Shown here: positions 33,951 through 45,900 of the stretch, one piece after another | Numbering within the stretch: the first letter of the stretch is position 1 | Layout: the number at the start of each line of letters is the position of its first letter | From: Flammulina velutipes | Taxonomy: Eukaryota > Basidiomycota > Agaricomycetes > Agaricales > Physalacriaceae | Direction: 5' to 3' | DNA: 64,000 nucleotides | Assembly: GCA_011800155.1 (NCBI GenBank) | Contig: CM022368.1 | Location: 3,286,001-3,350,000 of the forward strand | The notes under the pieces: model-generated | Told to the model about the DNA's origin: nothing | Databases searched by the model: none | The model's input: the letters and a program-made list of their open reading frames with translations, nothing else | Program-made: the position numbers and the translations under genes

Positions 33951-35222
33951 ATGGAATTTGGGGATTTCCCATCGATATTTGACTCTTCTACTTTGGCCAA
34001 GCGGGGCCTATGTCCCGTCACCGAAGTCCGAAATGCAAATACCTTCACGAGCCACTCGCTTTACTACGAGCAACATGGTTCTGGTCCGGAGAAGATTCTA
34101 TTCATTATGGGGTGAGTGTACACATTTCTGGCGGCTACTACACGTAGATAACATTATACCATTTAGCTTGAATAGTAGCTCATTCGCTTGGGCATGCCAG
34201 GTGCCGCACTTCGGGAGAAAGGAAGAATACACGGCTCTGGTGTTTGACAATCGTGGCGTGGGCTACAGTGGCGTTCCAGCGGGCCCATTCAAGACGAGTT
34301 CTATGGCACAAGATGTTGTTGCTTTGTTGGACTACGTTGGGTGGACTACAGACCGGAGCGTACACGTCGTTGGCATATCGCTTGGTGGAATGATTGCTCA
34401 AGGTACATTTGATCCTATCTAACTGAACGTGAAATCGAAGATGAACGTGAATAGAGCTTGCTGACAGGATACCCGAAAGGATTGTATCACTTACACTGGG
34501 TGTAACGACTCCTGGTGGTTATCCATGGCAAAATTTCCCTCCGGTAAGACGGACGTTCGAGTCCGTTCGTTCGTGGCGCTGACAGCTTTCTAGACCAAAG
34601 GATTGAAATCTCTTGCGAGGTGAGCCCAATTTGTTCGAACTATGAATGTATCTCATCCCTGCGCAGAGCGACAATTACCTCGGAGCCATCGAAGAAGATA
34701 CCCATTGTTATAGACATGGTGTTTTCGTCAGAATGGCTTGATGAACAGTCAATTGACGATCCAACGAAGACGAATAGAGAGGTAGAAACGGAGGTGTGTC
34801 CCGAGCGTACCCTTCCGCATCCCGTTACCCGAACTCAACCGCACCCAGGCGCTCGCGCTCCGGTTCAAAACGACCAAGAAGCAGCCCTTTTTGGGATCTA
34901 TATTTCAGATGTGTGCAGGACTTACGCATAATGTTAGTTGCGAGCGGCTGCGTAAGATTTCTTCGTCGATACCCAAAGTGCGAGGATTTATTCTACTCCC
35001 GGCGCGGCGGACCGACTAATCCCGTACCTTTAGGTTACACTGATCACTGGCGATGATGACAACCTGGTGGATGTAAAACACACACACCGTCTCAAACAGT
35101 GCATGCCAGAGGCGGAGCTGGTGCAATGGGCGAAGACGGGACATGGCATTCACCTGCAAAGAAAGGCGGAGTTTAACGCCCTTTTGGAGAGGACTTTTCA
35201 GGAGGGCCGTGATCGATGCTGA
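33951..35222 (+). CDS. Alpha/beta-hydrolase fold protein
   Basis: Seven exons (33951-34111, 34167-34402, 34455-34543, 34594-34619, 34667-34793, 34849-34977, 35034-35222) join to 318 residues in phase. The oxyanion region follows KILFIMG, then come VFDNRGVGYSG, the nucleophile elbow HVVGISLGGMIAQ with Ser in GISLG, the acid TGDDDNLVD and the histidine in KTGHGIHLQ. The catalytic triad is thus complete. Substrates of such proteins cannot be told from sequence. There is no signal peptide, so it is probably intracellular. A decayed 5' copy lies at 5020-5300. Confidence 0.85.
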
Positions 35223-36004
35223 ACTCTGGTTGGCGGGAGAGACAAGGCTTGGCTCAGATGTCCGCTGATTGGTAGCCTATAGCACGTATTAGAATGCGGA
35301 GAGGGGTGTGTTCCGTAAAATACAACTAGAGCTGCCTAATAGGTCGTCCGGCCTAGACTGTTTTGGGTGGGAATGCTATGACGCATAAACTGATTCGAGC
35401 GAGTCCGGCACGGCAGAAGGCTCCCCGTACTGTTGAAGGACACTGATGGAATGCGCGATTTTTGAGATGTTTGGGCTCGACTTGGACAGATGCCTGAATG
35501 ATGCTGCGATAATAGAAACGAAGCCTGTGTCGGGCGATGCCGGGGGTAGGATTTCTGCTTTATTTTGGATACAATTACAGATTCAAAGAAACGAAGGCTG
35601 TGTATTGAATTGAGCTCCGACACTTTTGCGCACGCAAGATTCCTGGATCCGACTCGCAAGACCTGCGCCAGAAAAGAACGCAGCTGGCGTTGAGTGTGTG
35701 TTAAAATCTAAATGCATCTGCTATCATGAATTCATGTTTGGATATCTCTTTTTCCGGCAATGGTAGTCGGGAATTCCCGGAGATCGTTCTTGGGAGACGA
35801 CGAATTCCCAAGTGGGACGAATTTCGGGGAGCTCATTGGCTCAGCCAGGCCCCCTTTTCGGGTAATCAAGGAATGAGCTCCAAGCGGCTGGCCGGTTGGT
35901 TGAGGACTATAAAGGCTGGATCTTTGCTTTGGCGTTCCCCACATCTTCCCCATCGACCACCACCACCTCCTCCATCACCCCGCATCCATTCCAACATCTT
36001 TACC
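35223..36004. promoter_or_regulatory. PCK1 upstream region with TATA and CCAAT boxes
   Basis: This 780-bp interval has no supported gene. Near the PCK1 start there is TATAAAG at 35909-35915, about 95 bp before the ATG. An inverted CCAAT box (ATTGG, 35835-35839) and a palindromic GGGAATTCCC near 35770 lie further up. A CCACC-rich pyrimidine tract at about 35955-35990 fits a strongly expressed leader. No carbon-source element could be named with confidence. Confidence 0.5.
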
Positions 36005-37908
36005 ATGGCCCCTCACCACACCCCTTATGTTACCCCGCATATCCTTCACAAGAACTACGCTCAGGCGCACGACTCGGAGGTCTATGGTAATCGTAAGTCA
36101 TCCATACCATCCACCCATCATTCCAGCTCACCCATGCCACTTCCTAGTTATTGGCAAGGATCTAGACTACTTCTCCCAGGCCGGTTTCGACATGGACAGA
36201 ATACAAATCAAACGCAATGCTCCTGTCGCACTGCTATACGAGGATGCCATCCGCAACGAGGGTGCCATCATCTCATCCTCCGGCGCACTCATCAACTTTT
36301 CTGGCAAGAAAACCGGTCGTTCGCCCAAGGATAAACGCATTGTCTACGAAGACACCTCTAAAGATGACATCTGGTGGGGTTCTGTCAACATTAAGATGGA
36401 TGAACGTACGTCCTCTGCGCAATATGCCCGTCCTGTTGCTCATGTTTCGCGCAGACACATTCGAAATTAACCGTGAACGTGCTATTGACTATCTTAACAC
36501 CCGCGACAACGTCTACGTTTTCGACGGCTATGCTGGCGTATGTACCTCTTTCTGCGACTCTCCAAGCTTTTACTGATTCCAATTGGATCAGTGGGATCCC
36601 AAATACAGGATCAAGGTCCGTGTCATCTGCGCACGAGCATATCACGCTCTCTTCATGGTACGTCATTATAATATTCCCGCGAGCTCAAGTCTCATCATGT
36701 GTCTCTAGAACAACATGCTCATCCGCCCGACGGAGGAGCAACTCGCCGACTTTGGGGAGCCCGATTTCATCATTTACAACGCTGGCCAGTTCCCCGCCAA
36801 CCGCTTTACCAAGGGCATGTCGTCAACTACCTCCGTGGAGATCAACTTCAAGCGTATGGAAATGGTCATCCTTGGCACCGAATACGCTGGAGAGATGAAG
36901 AAGGGTGTTTTCTCCGTCATGCATTACCTCCAGCCCGTCAAGTTCGGTCAGCTGTCCCTCCACTCGTCTGCCAATGTCGGTATCAAGGACAACGATGTCA
37001 CTCTCTTCTTTGGTCTATCCGGTACCGGCAAGACCACCCTCTCCGCTGACCCAAATCGCCTCCTGATTGGTGACGACGAGCACGTCTGGTCTGACACTGG
37101 TGTTTTCAACATCGAGGGTGGCTGCTACGCCAAATGCATCAACTTGTCTGCGGAGAAGGAGCCCGAAATCTTCAACGCCATCCGCTACGGTTCCATTCTC
37201 GAGAACGTCGTCTACAACCCTCTGACCCGTGTTCCGGACTACGACGATGTCTCCATTACAGAAAACACCCGTTGCGCGTACCCGATTGATTTCATCCCAA
37301 ATGCATCAATCCCCTGCGTGGTAGATCGCCAACCATCCAACATCATCATGCTCACTTGCGACGCGTTCGGTGTCCTTCCTCCTGTATCGAAGCTCACGCC
37401 TCAGCAGGCATCATATCATTTCCTCGCTGGTTACACCTCCAAGACCCCCGGAACCGAAGATGGCGTCCTCGAGCCCATACCTACCTTCTCGACCTGCTAC
37501 TCCGCTCCATTCATTGTCCTCCACCCCGGCCGATACGCTGAGATGCTTGCTGAGCGCATGTCGAAGCATAACGTCGACTGTTACCTCATCAACACTGGTT
37601 GGACTGGTGGCAAGTACGGATCTGGCAAGCGTTGCCCGCTCAAGTATACTCGTCTCATCGTTGACGCCGTACATAACGGTACATTGGCCAAGGCCGAGTT
37701 CGAGAACTTCGGCGTCTTCAACTTGAGCGTTCCCACTGCCGTCGAGGGTGTGCCACGAGAGTTGCTCAACCCGGAGTTGGCATGGAAGGACAAGGATTCG
37801 TTCAAGCGCGAGGTCAACAAGCTTGCGGGTATGTTCAGGAAGGCTTTCGCTCTTTACGAGAAGGATGTCGACGAGAAGGTTCGTTTGGCGGGACCGTCTA
37901 CGGCATGA
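36005..37908 (+). CDS. PCK1: Phosphoenolpyruvate carboxykinase (ATP-dependent)
   Basis: Five exons (36005-36092, 36148-36405, 36455-36537, 36592-36657, 36709-37908) give 564 residues, the usual length for the fungal ATP enzyme. Key motifs are present: [12 protein letters not shown], the substrate block QFPANRF, the kinase loop [16 protein letters not shown] with the following IGDDEH, and [14 protein letters not shown]. It converts oxaloacetate and ATP to phosphoenolpyruvate, CO2 and ADP, the committed step of gluconeogenesis, in the cytosol. Codon choice is strongly C-ending compared with neighbours, which fits high expression. The gene converges with the F-box gene at 38203. Confidence 0.97.
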
Positions 37909-38202
37909 GTGGTGGTGGACGATATCGATAGATCTTTAAGCGTCGAAAATGTATTATCTGTGCTATATAAATACTAATAGCTGTTTATATGCTCCATTTG
38001 TTGTAAAAGTAGCCAACACGTAAAACGTTGCATGCCTCTCTTTTGAAGTGAACGCCACATAATAATGCTTGACAGGTAAAGCACGAAAACATTGAACAAG
38101 ACAAAGCAACGAAAGCGTAGAGTACGTAGTTTGTAATTATATGCAGCTCTGGTCTGTATAGTAGACTTCTGATTGAATGTAGTGAATAGAATAGAGCAAC
38201 TC

Positions 38203-40065
38203 CTAGCAAGCCAACGACACAGCACCGGAGCTTCGGTCAAAGATATCATTCCTAACCCAGATCAGCGTCCCGTCAAAGAGGCATGCAGTGGACATACCAA
38301 TAGTAATATTGTTGGTCAGGAAGATAATCAACACACAAAGCCAGACCTTCTCCCTCGAGATCACAGAGTGTGTGGTAGAACGTCGTAGCCGTAACCGCTG
38401 TAAACATATCATCCAAATCGAGGTCAACACGGCTACGCGTCCCATTGTCCCACCCGGGGCAAATGTATAGGATGTTGACAGCTCGGAGCATGGGCTGGTC
38501 GGGAGGCACGTTCCTCCTCCTCGAAGCAATAACCTGTGCGAGGGCGACCTCAATCGCTGTATCCTGCGGCACCTCAGGCTGCAGGCCCAAAAGACACGTC
38601 AAGTGAGGCGTAGCAGAAAGGCAGACATTGAGAGTGTCAAGCTGGGGCATGAACGTCTCTTCGGGATCCCGCTGGAGCAGCGAGATGAAGGATGAAGTAT
38701 ACTTGTCTTCCTCCCATGCGTTGATAGCCAATGATTTCAGATCTGCAAAACCTCGCAGGAAATTTTTGCAAGCATCGCCTGGCAGGATAGGAAGGAAAAA
38801 GGCCGTTTCAATGCGGCACTGGGAGCGCTCCTGGAAGGACGTCACGACACTGAGAACAGTGTTTAACTTGAGGGTTGGATCCGCGTCGCCATTGTAATAG
38901 AACATGTCGCAGATAAATGGGAGTAGGAGGATTGTCAAAGCGGGAGCAGTGATGCAGGACAACAGTGATGTGGATTTCATGGAGATAGCCTTGAGTTTGT
39001 TCAGAGAAATCTGTGGCTGCGGACCAGGCTCGGACATAGAATGATGGCTCAGATCGTGGAATGTTTCGAGGTTTGTACATTGTTTGAGGGCGGAAAGTAT
39101 CAAGGGAAGGAAGCCATTGTGGGACGAGATTTCCAGGTGGCGAAGCTGCGCGTAAGGCAGCGGCGGAGCCATCGTCGAAGACGTATTACGAGGTAGATAG
39201 CCTAGACAATAAACGTCCAACCTTGTGAGCTGAGGTGCAAATATGGATGCAATCGGGCCATTTTCGATATGGTCCTCCGCGTCCCCATTCGGCCCATACT
39301 TTCTAGTGATGGTGAGCGTCAAGGACTTCAAGGCTGGTAGCCGCCGGAACAATGTAGTCAACCCTCGCCTTAGTTGCCCCAATGTCCCGGCAACAGCCAG
39401 TTCCTCTAGACGATGTGCCTCACGTGTGATGTGGTAGAAAAAGGCGTGAACCCATGTATCGTGCTGAAAGTTGATTCTGACGGCCAAAGGAGCCTGTTTC
39501 GTGCGCGAAAACACTTCAGTGAATAGATCCATGACATCTGGTTGTCTGTTTTCGGGCATGTCATCGAAGCCCTCCCAGTCGAGGGAGAATGAAGACCATA
39601 GCCTAGGCGTGTCCCATGCGATAGTGCGCCACTTCCTGCATACCTGTCCCAGAGGCCACGGCCCAGTTGCTGTCTCGAACACCAAAAAAGGTTCTTTCGA
39701 TTCGAGCCCGAGACGGGTGTAGTACCAGAAGATACGGGCAAGAACTTCGGGAGGAAATTTATGGATGGGGGGACGCGTCTTGAGTTGCTCATTAATGGCT
39801 TGTCGTAGATGCGCGCGCACGAGCTGGGCATTCCGGAGCGCGTTGTTATAAGCATCAATGTGGGCTTCTGTATTGTCCAACTGAACGCGAAGGTCGCGAA
39901 GTGCGTGAAGGTGTGGGTCTTCCTGGTCTTCATTCCGTTCCGGTGGCGGAGTAAGCAGGCCAGGCTGTTCTACAGGCTCCACTGCCGACATTGTCAGAGA
40001 TACCAGAAATCTTCCAGACGGGGTGTCGTACCTCCAGTGGTAACAACCACTCCGTGCTCAGACAT
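38203..40065 (-). CDS. F-box/LRR protein, paralogue 2
   Basis: Exons 40065-40032, 39981-38298 and 38251-38203 give 588 residues. The first exon encodes only MSEHGVVVTTG and the last only about 15 residues; both small exons recur in the paralogues. After a coiled-coil-like stretch (RDLRVQLDNTEAHIDAYNNA) comes the F-box, LKTRPPIHKFPPEVLARIFW, then GQVCRKWRTIAWDTPRLWS and leucine-rich segments. A role as SCF substrate receptor is likely by family. Taking the long middle frame alone would give a false start at 39991 and a false end at 38273. It is tandem with paralogue 3. Confidence 0.8.
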
Positions 40066-40684
40066 TGTAAGGCCTTCGTGGGTCGATTCAATTAAAGAAC
40101 GAAAAAGGTTGAGTTGGTTTGGCGCGTCGTGCGCGAGAGACACGCGTCGCACAGCTCCTGGACGAATCAATGAATCTGAAACGAACGATGATGGAACCAA
40201 TTAAAGAGAATCACGTGTTGTGTTTAGTTGTACGTCAAGTTGTAGTACTACGCCACTCTGAATCCGGACGTCCTCTCTCACATTGAGGATACTTGGAGGA
40301 ATAGTAGAATCTCATATTAGGCAGGATAATGACTTCATTCTATTTGCAACAAACAGTTGAGCGGGCCATGGCCCAATGTTGTCTGGTTGCGCCACTCACG
40401 GAGCAGACCTATCATACCCGTGGATTCCATTTACTTCAAAGACTTGTATATGTGGCTCTTCAAGTTGAAGTCAATCGTCATCTCGAATGCATCATGAAGT
40501 AATTCAATCATAGCGGACATAGAACATAGAGACACGACTCTCAGGTTACATACACAGTATTTTCAACTGTGTGCAAGCCTGGACGGTACAGCACAAATTC
40601 TCATTGAATGTAGTGAATGAAATAGAGTGGTTGAACGTTGAGTAACGTGGAGTACTAGCGAGGAAATGAATGGCGGCGGTTCAG
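40066..40684. other. Intergenic spacer between tandem F-box genes
   Basis: No gene was seen. It contains an E-box CACGTG at 40212-40217, about 147 bp upstream of the paralogue 2 start. A stretch near 40605 (ATTGAATGTAGTGAATGAAA) nearly repeats one at 38173 beyond the end of paralogue 2. The tandem duplication therefore included 3' flanking DNA. Confidence 0.5.
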
Positions 40685-42469
40685 TCAAAAAGCATTATCC
40701 CTGCAGCACAAAATAATTAGCTTCCCATCGAAGATGCCTGTAGTGGACATACCAATAGGAATACTGCTGACGAGCAAGAAAATCAACACACAAAGCCAGA
40801 CCTTCTCGTTCGAAATCGCGAAGTGTCTTGTAGAACGTTGTAGCCGTCGCTGCTGTAAACATATCATCCACATCGATGTCATAGTCCCACCCGGGGCATA
40901 TGTATATGATGTTGACGGCTTGGAGCATAGGCCGGTTTGGCGGCACGTTTCTCCTCGATGCAATGACCTGTGTGAGGGCAGCCTCGATCGCTGTATCCTG
41001 TGGAACCTCAGGCTGCAGGCCCGAAAGACACCTCAAGTGTGGCGTAGCAGAAAGGCAGACATTGAGAGTGTCAAGCTGGGGCATGAACGTCTCTTCGGGA
41101 TCCCGCTTGAGCAATGAAATGAAGGACGAAGTAGATTCGCCTTCTTCCCATGCGTTGATAGCCAACGTCCTGAGATGTGAAAATCCTCGCAGGAATTTTC
41201 TGCAAGCGTTGCCTGGCGGGATAGGAAGGAGAAATGCAGCGTCAATACGGCACTGAGAGCGCTCCTGGAAGGCCTTCATGAGGTCACAAATAGGATTAAG
41301 CATCCTCTCCAGATCCTCGCCAGGACGAGACCAGTTGTAATTGAGTGGGAGTAGGAGGAGCGCTAAAGCGGGAGCAGTGAAGCTAGACAGCAGAGATGGA
41401 GATTTGATGGAAACAGCCTTGAGCTGGTTTAGTGCAATGTTTCGCTGCACCGACAGAACATCGGGCCTAGGATAATAGCTGAGATCACGAAATGTTTCGA
41501 GGTTTGTACATTGTGCGAGGGCGGAAAGTGTAAAGGGAAGGGAGACATTCTGGTGGAATGAGACTTCGAGGTGGCGAAGTTGGGCGTAAGGCAACGGTGG
41601 AGCTATTCTTGAAGGCAGACGACCTTGACAACACAGGTACAACCTTGTGAGCTGAGGTACAAATTCGACCAATCCGCTTTTGTCGTCGTCCTCCGGGTAC
41701 CTGCTAGTACTATGTTTTCTATTGATGATGAGCGTCAACGACTTCAACGCTGGCAGCCACCGGAAAAGCGTGGACAGCCGGTCCCTTAGCTGAAATGGTG
41801 TCCCGTTTAGAACGAGTTCCTCTAGACGACGGGCCTCGCGTGCGACGAGGTCGCAACAGGCGTCAAGCCATAAATCATACTGAAAATCGATTTTGACGGC
41901 CAAAGGAATCTGTTTCGTGCGCGCAAACATGTCTGTGAACAGAGTGATAGCGCCTGGTTGCAAATTTCTGGGTATATCGTCGAAATCCTTCCAGTCGAGA
42001 GAGAACGAAGACCACAGTCGCGGCGTGTCCCATACGATAGTACGCCATTTTCTGCATACCTGTCCCAGAGGCCATGGGCCAATTGCAGTTGCAAATACCT
42101 GAAAAGGACCATTCGATTCGAGCCCGAGCCGGGTGTAAAACCAGAAGATATGGCCAAGAACTTCGGGGTGAATTGTTTGGATGAAGGAATGCGTCTTCAG
42201 CTGCTCGTTGATGGCTTGCCGTAGTTGTGCGTGCACGAGCTGCGCGGTCTGGAGCGCGTTGTTGTAGTTATCAATGTGGGTTTCCGTTTTGATCAATTGA
42301 GCGCGAAGGTCGCGGAGTGTATCGGGATGAAGGCTGTTCTGGTCTTCTGGTAGCGAATTCACTGTGATAGGCTGCTCTACAGGGATCACTATCGGAATTG
42401 TCAGACAATATCGCCAGACAATTTTCAGACCGTACCTTCCGTGGAAACAACCAATCCAAGCTCAGACAT
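40685..42469 (-). CDS. F-box/LRR protein, paralogue 3
   Basis: Start at 42469 (MSELGLVVSTE), then a 47-bp phase-1 intron, a long exon, and a terminal intron splicing to a short exon that ends at 40685. The F-box core varies slightly (LKTHSFIQTIHPEVLGHIFW), followed by GQVCRKWRTIVWDTPRLWS. Leucine-rich segments and the C-terminal block DVDDMFTAATATTFYKTL match paralogues 1 and 2. The gene looks intact at about 580 residues. Function by family is substrate recruitment to an SCF ligase; the target is unknown. Confidence 0.8.
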
Positions 42470-42964
42470 CTCAAGGCCTTCATGGGTTGACTGCATCGAT
42501 GAACGAAAAAGATTAGATAAACCGCATTCGTCGCGTCCGAATCGTGCAGCTCCTGGATGAAGAGTCGATGGTGGTGGAACCTTGAAAGTTGAAAAAGAGA
42601 ACCACGCGTTCTGTATTTGATTATACGTTAATTGTAGGGACGCCACTCGGACTCTTGCGCATTAAAGCCCGGTAAGCATACGGATGAACGGAGTTATGGA
42701 CTCGCCTTAGGCAGGAGAATCCGCTTCATCTCCATACAGCGAAAACCTTCAGCACGGGTAGGCATGGGATGGTGTTACATGGTTGCGGCACTAATTCATT
42801 GTATGCAGTCTGGAAAGGAATTGCTGTCTTCGTACATAGGATATCGATTCAAGATACACGAGAATTGTGCGTCAAGCTGAAACTGAATGCATATTATGTT
42901 CGCAAGGGCGGAAGATATTGTGAAAGATTGCACGACATACATAACACTAAGGACCAACAATCCT
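42470..42964. other. Spacer between F-box paralogue 3 and SPT16
   Basis: About 495 bp with no supported gene. It holds the promoter of paralogue 3 and the 3' end region of SPT16. Small frames here lack protein-like composition. Confidence 0.4.
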
Positions 42965-45900
42965 TCACCGCTTCCCCTTGACCTTTCCGTTCTTCTGAGA
43001 CTTTCCATTCGATTGGGATTTACCATTCGACTTCTTCTTTGGTCGGTCAGAGTCAGAGTCTTCAGGCCGCCCACCCTCCAGCTTCTTCGCATCGGCTGAA
43101 GAAAAATCGTGAGTAAATTGCCGGACGGCGACAGAAAAACCTACACTTCGCCGCTTTCCGTTCCAGTTCATCCCAATCATCGCCTAGCGCACAGATATTA
43201 GTTCATAATCCGATACTTGATATTCGCTGCACGCACCATCATCGCTGCCTGAGAATGATCCAGAGCCACTGTCACTATCACTAGCATCTGAAAATGCGCT
43301 TTCGCTATCAACTTCTTCGTCTGCTTCGTCAAAGTCGTCTTCATCAACAGCAAAGTCGGATTCGGATTCCTCTGACTCCGAAGCATCACTCTGCACAGAG
43401 AATTATCGGCAAACATCCACAAATGAGCACAAAACCACGTACCTGTGCACCGTTGCCCGTACCCAAGAAACTCCATCCTCCGCCTTGGAAGAACTCGTAC
43501 GGAGATTCGTTGATGTGCTTCATAATCGGTCCCCAGTTCAAATTGACAGGACCCTCCGCCATAGGAATGTCGACAGAGCTAGATAAGTTAGCCTCGTCGT
43601 CACGCCCAAAAAGGATATTATTATACGCACTCCAGCCAATTCTTGACATCGTCCTTCTGGGCACTGGAGATGGAATTGATGTGCAACGGCGCTTTGGTGA
43701 AGTCTTTGAAGATGAGGACAAGATCGAACTGCCGAAGACTGTATTGCACACGCTCCAAGGAAGCAATCTCGACCTCATTGAGTGTGACCACGAGGAATGG
43801 CGTGTCTGAAAGGTGGACCAGACAGTCGGTTGTCGGCTGTAAGCGCACGCCAGTTCGGAATGGTACACCTTCGAAAGAAAGTTCACGGAAAGGCACATCG
43901 AGTTCGAGAGATTCGCCGAGCTACTATGTTTGTCAGAACATGTATAACACGCAACTAGAGGAATTCTGACCGATTGAGAGGCAGCTTCAGCGATTTTCTC
44001 TGAGAAAGCTTTGATCTCTTTGTTCAGCATCTGTCTACGTTTCCGTTCTTGTTGCTCCATCTCTATCTCATCCTCGTCGCCGTAACGGTGCTTCCTTTTG
44101 CGATTACCGGTTTCGTCAAATTGAACGTCGGAGGCCTCTCTGTAGAATTGAACATCCTGCAAACTTTGAATAAGTCAGTCCATCATCAACGAAAGCAATC
44201 ACGTACCGCTGCCTTCCGCTTCCCGATCATTATGGGAGCCTTTAGATGTACATGGACAATGACCAGAAGTTCGTTGTCACAAGGCTGGAAGAAGAGATGT
44301 TTGATATTGCTGAAAAGGATGTCTGCACGTCATCAGCATCAAGCATTCACCAAAGAACGACAACGACACTTACCGACTTTCTGCGAGCTCGCAGGAGACC
44401 TGTATCGAATACCATTTTGGTGAATCTCTACTTCACCAGGCAGTCGTTTTCCGTCCAATGGTGGTCTGATGAATGCCTCTTGCATGCGGGTAGCTCGTCT
44501 GCCCTTCACTTCGACGAGATTGTCCTGGTCAATGACGTCCGCCATTTCCTTTTTTTGCTGTTCCCGTTTGTTGGCCTCCTTCTTGAGGTCCGTTATTTGC
44601 TTGTAGATGCTATCAAAACGGGTAGCATCGGGGGAACGGTAGGAGACCGATCGAATGAATGTGGCATCGGGATCTTCAAACGGCTTTGAATAATGAGTAT
44701 GTCGTCATATTTAACGACAAGAGCAGACCTACCGTATCTTCTTTCTTTCCAACCAGTTGACCAGGCGTTTGGAAGTTGATGCGAAGGTACGTATACTCGC
44801 CTTCGTCATTCTTGCTTGCATTCTTGATGGTATTGATATGGAACGGTACCGCAAAGCCGTGTATAGGGAGGATGACTGTCTGGGCCTTCCGGTCGATATG
44901 AATCTGAACAAGAATCAATAAGGACATCGCAAACACGGTCAGAGTGACCACTCACGCGAAGTCTCTCCACTTCAGGAGGGAGTGCTGCCTCTCCTTTGTA
45001 ACTCTGGAACCGTTTCCAGCCTTTACCCTCCTTGCCGCTAGTACCCCCTCCTTCCTCAGAAAACTTCTCCAGGCCGTCCCGTTGGATCTTCTCGTGCAAC
45101 TCCTGCTGATGCTCACGCAACTTCGCGGCTGCCGTCTGATGGACCTCATCCTGTGTACGCCGTGTCGCGTTCCGTAAAACTTTGCCCGCGACAGTTTTCT
45201 TCGGTGACCCATTGGCCTTGGGCAGGACAGGAGGCTTTCTTATTGCTTTCTTGGGCTTCTCATCCGCGCTGCCAGCGTCCAAGAAGAACAGGGTATCTTT
45301 GGAGCTTTTCACCCCATCTGTGAGAAGTTTGGACCCGTCTTGTCCGATATGTATCGTATCGGCAAGATGAAGTGCGTATCTGCAGATATTAAGTACCCTA
45401 GCGAAGGCGAAATTTTGTCAACTTACTTCGACCCGTTGCTGTCTATCAAATCAGTGAATCCGAGGCCTAGAATAAAGACCATATCCTTGCGCAGGGTTCG
45501 TGTATTCTTCCCCGATAGCAGATACGACGAATCTCTGAATTCAACACCCGTCTGTAAAATGCATTAGTTAAGAAAAATGATTGAGGGCTGCGAAGAACTG
45601 ACACCGAACCCAACGTTCTTGACGAAGTGCTTCTCAAGTTCTGGCTTTTTGTCAGCGACGAAAGATAAAGCGTGCTGGTATACATCGCGCGCCACGACTC
45701 CATCTTTGATGAAGCTGACCATCTCGGTTTGCAGTGCCAGAAGGAGGTTGTATTGTTCTTCTTGGCTCTGTTTGCAGGGTAAGAATCCGAGTAAGAGCAT
45801 ATTGTGATAGTCGTACCGGGGTCGGATCCACAATGAACGTCCGAGCTATGTTTGAGCTGTATGACCTATATCGCATGCCAAAGGCCACCAGGAGAACACC

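Larger units (their letters stand above)
30375..34600. repeat. Arm B of the large inverted duplication
   Basis: This is the reverse-complement counterpart of 5000-8935. It contains the pseudokinase relic, NTPase-REase copy B and the first four exons of the intact hydrolase. The two arms are about 21-22 kb apart with a dozen ordinary genes in between. Ends are approximate. Confidence 0.85.

Noticed and set aside
35336..35659. 107-codon minus frame upstream of PCK1
   Set aside because: Composition is not protein-like and no splice or homology supports it; the interval is better read as promoter.
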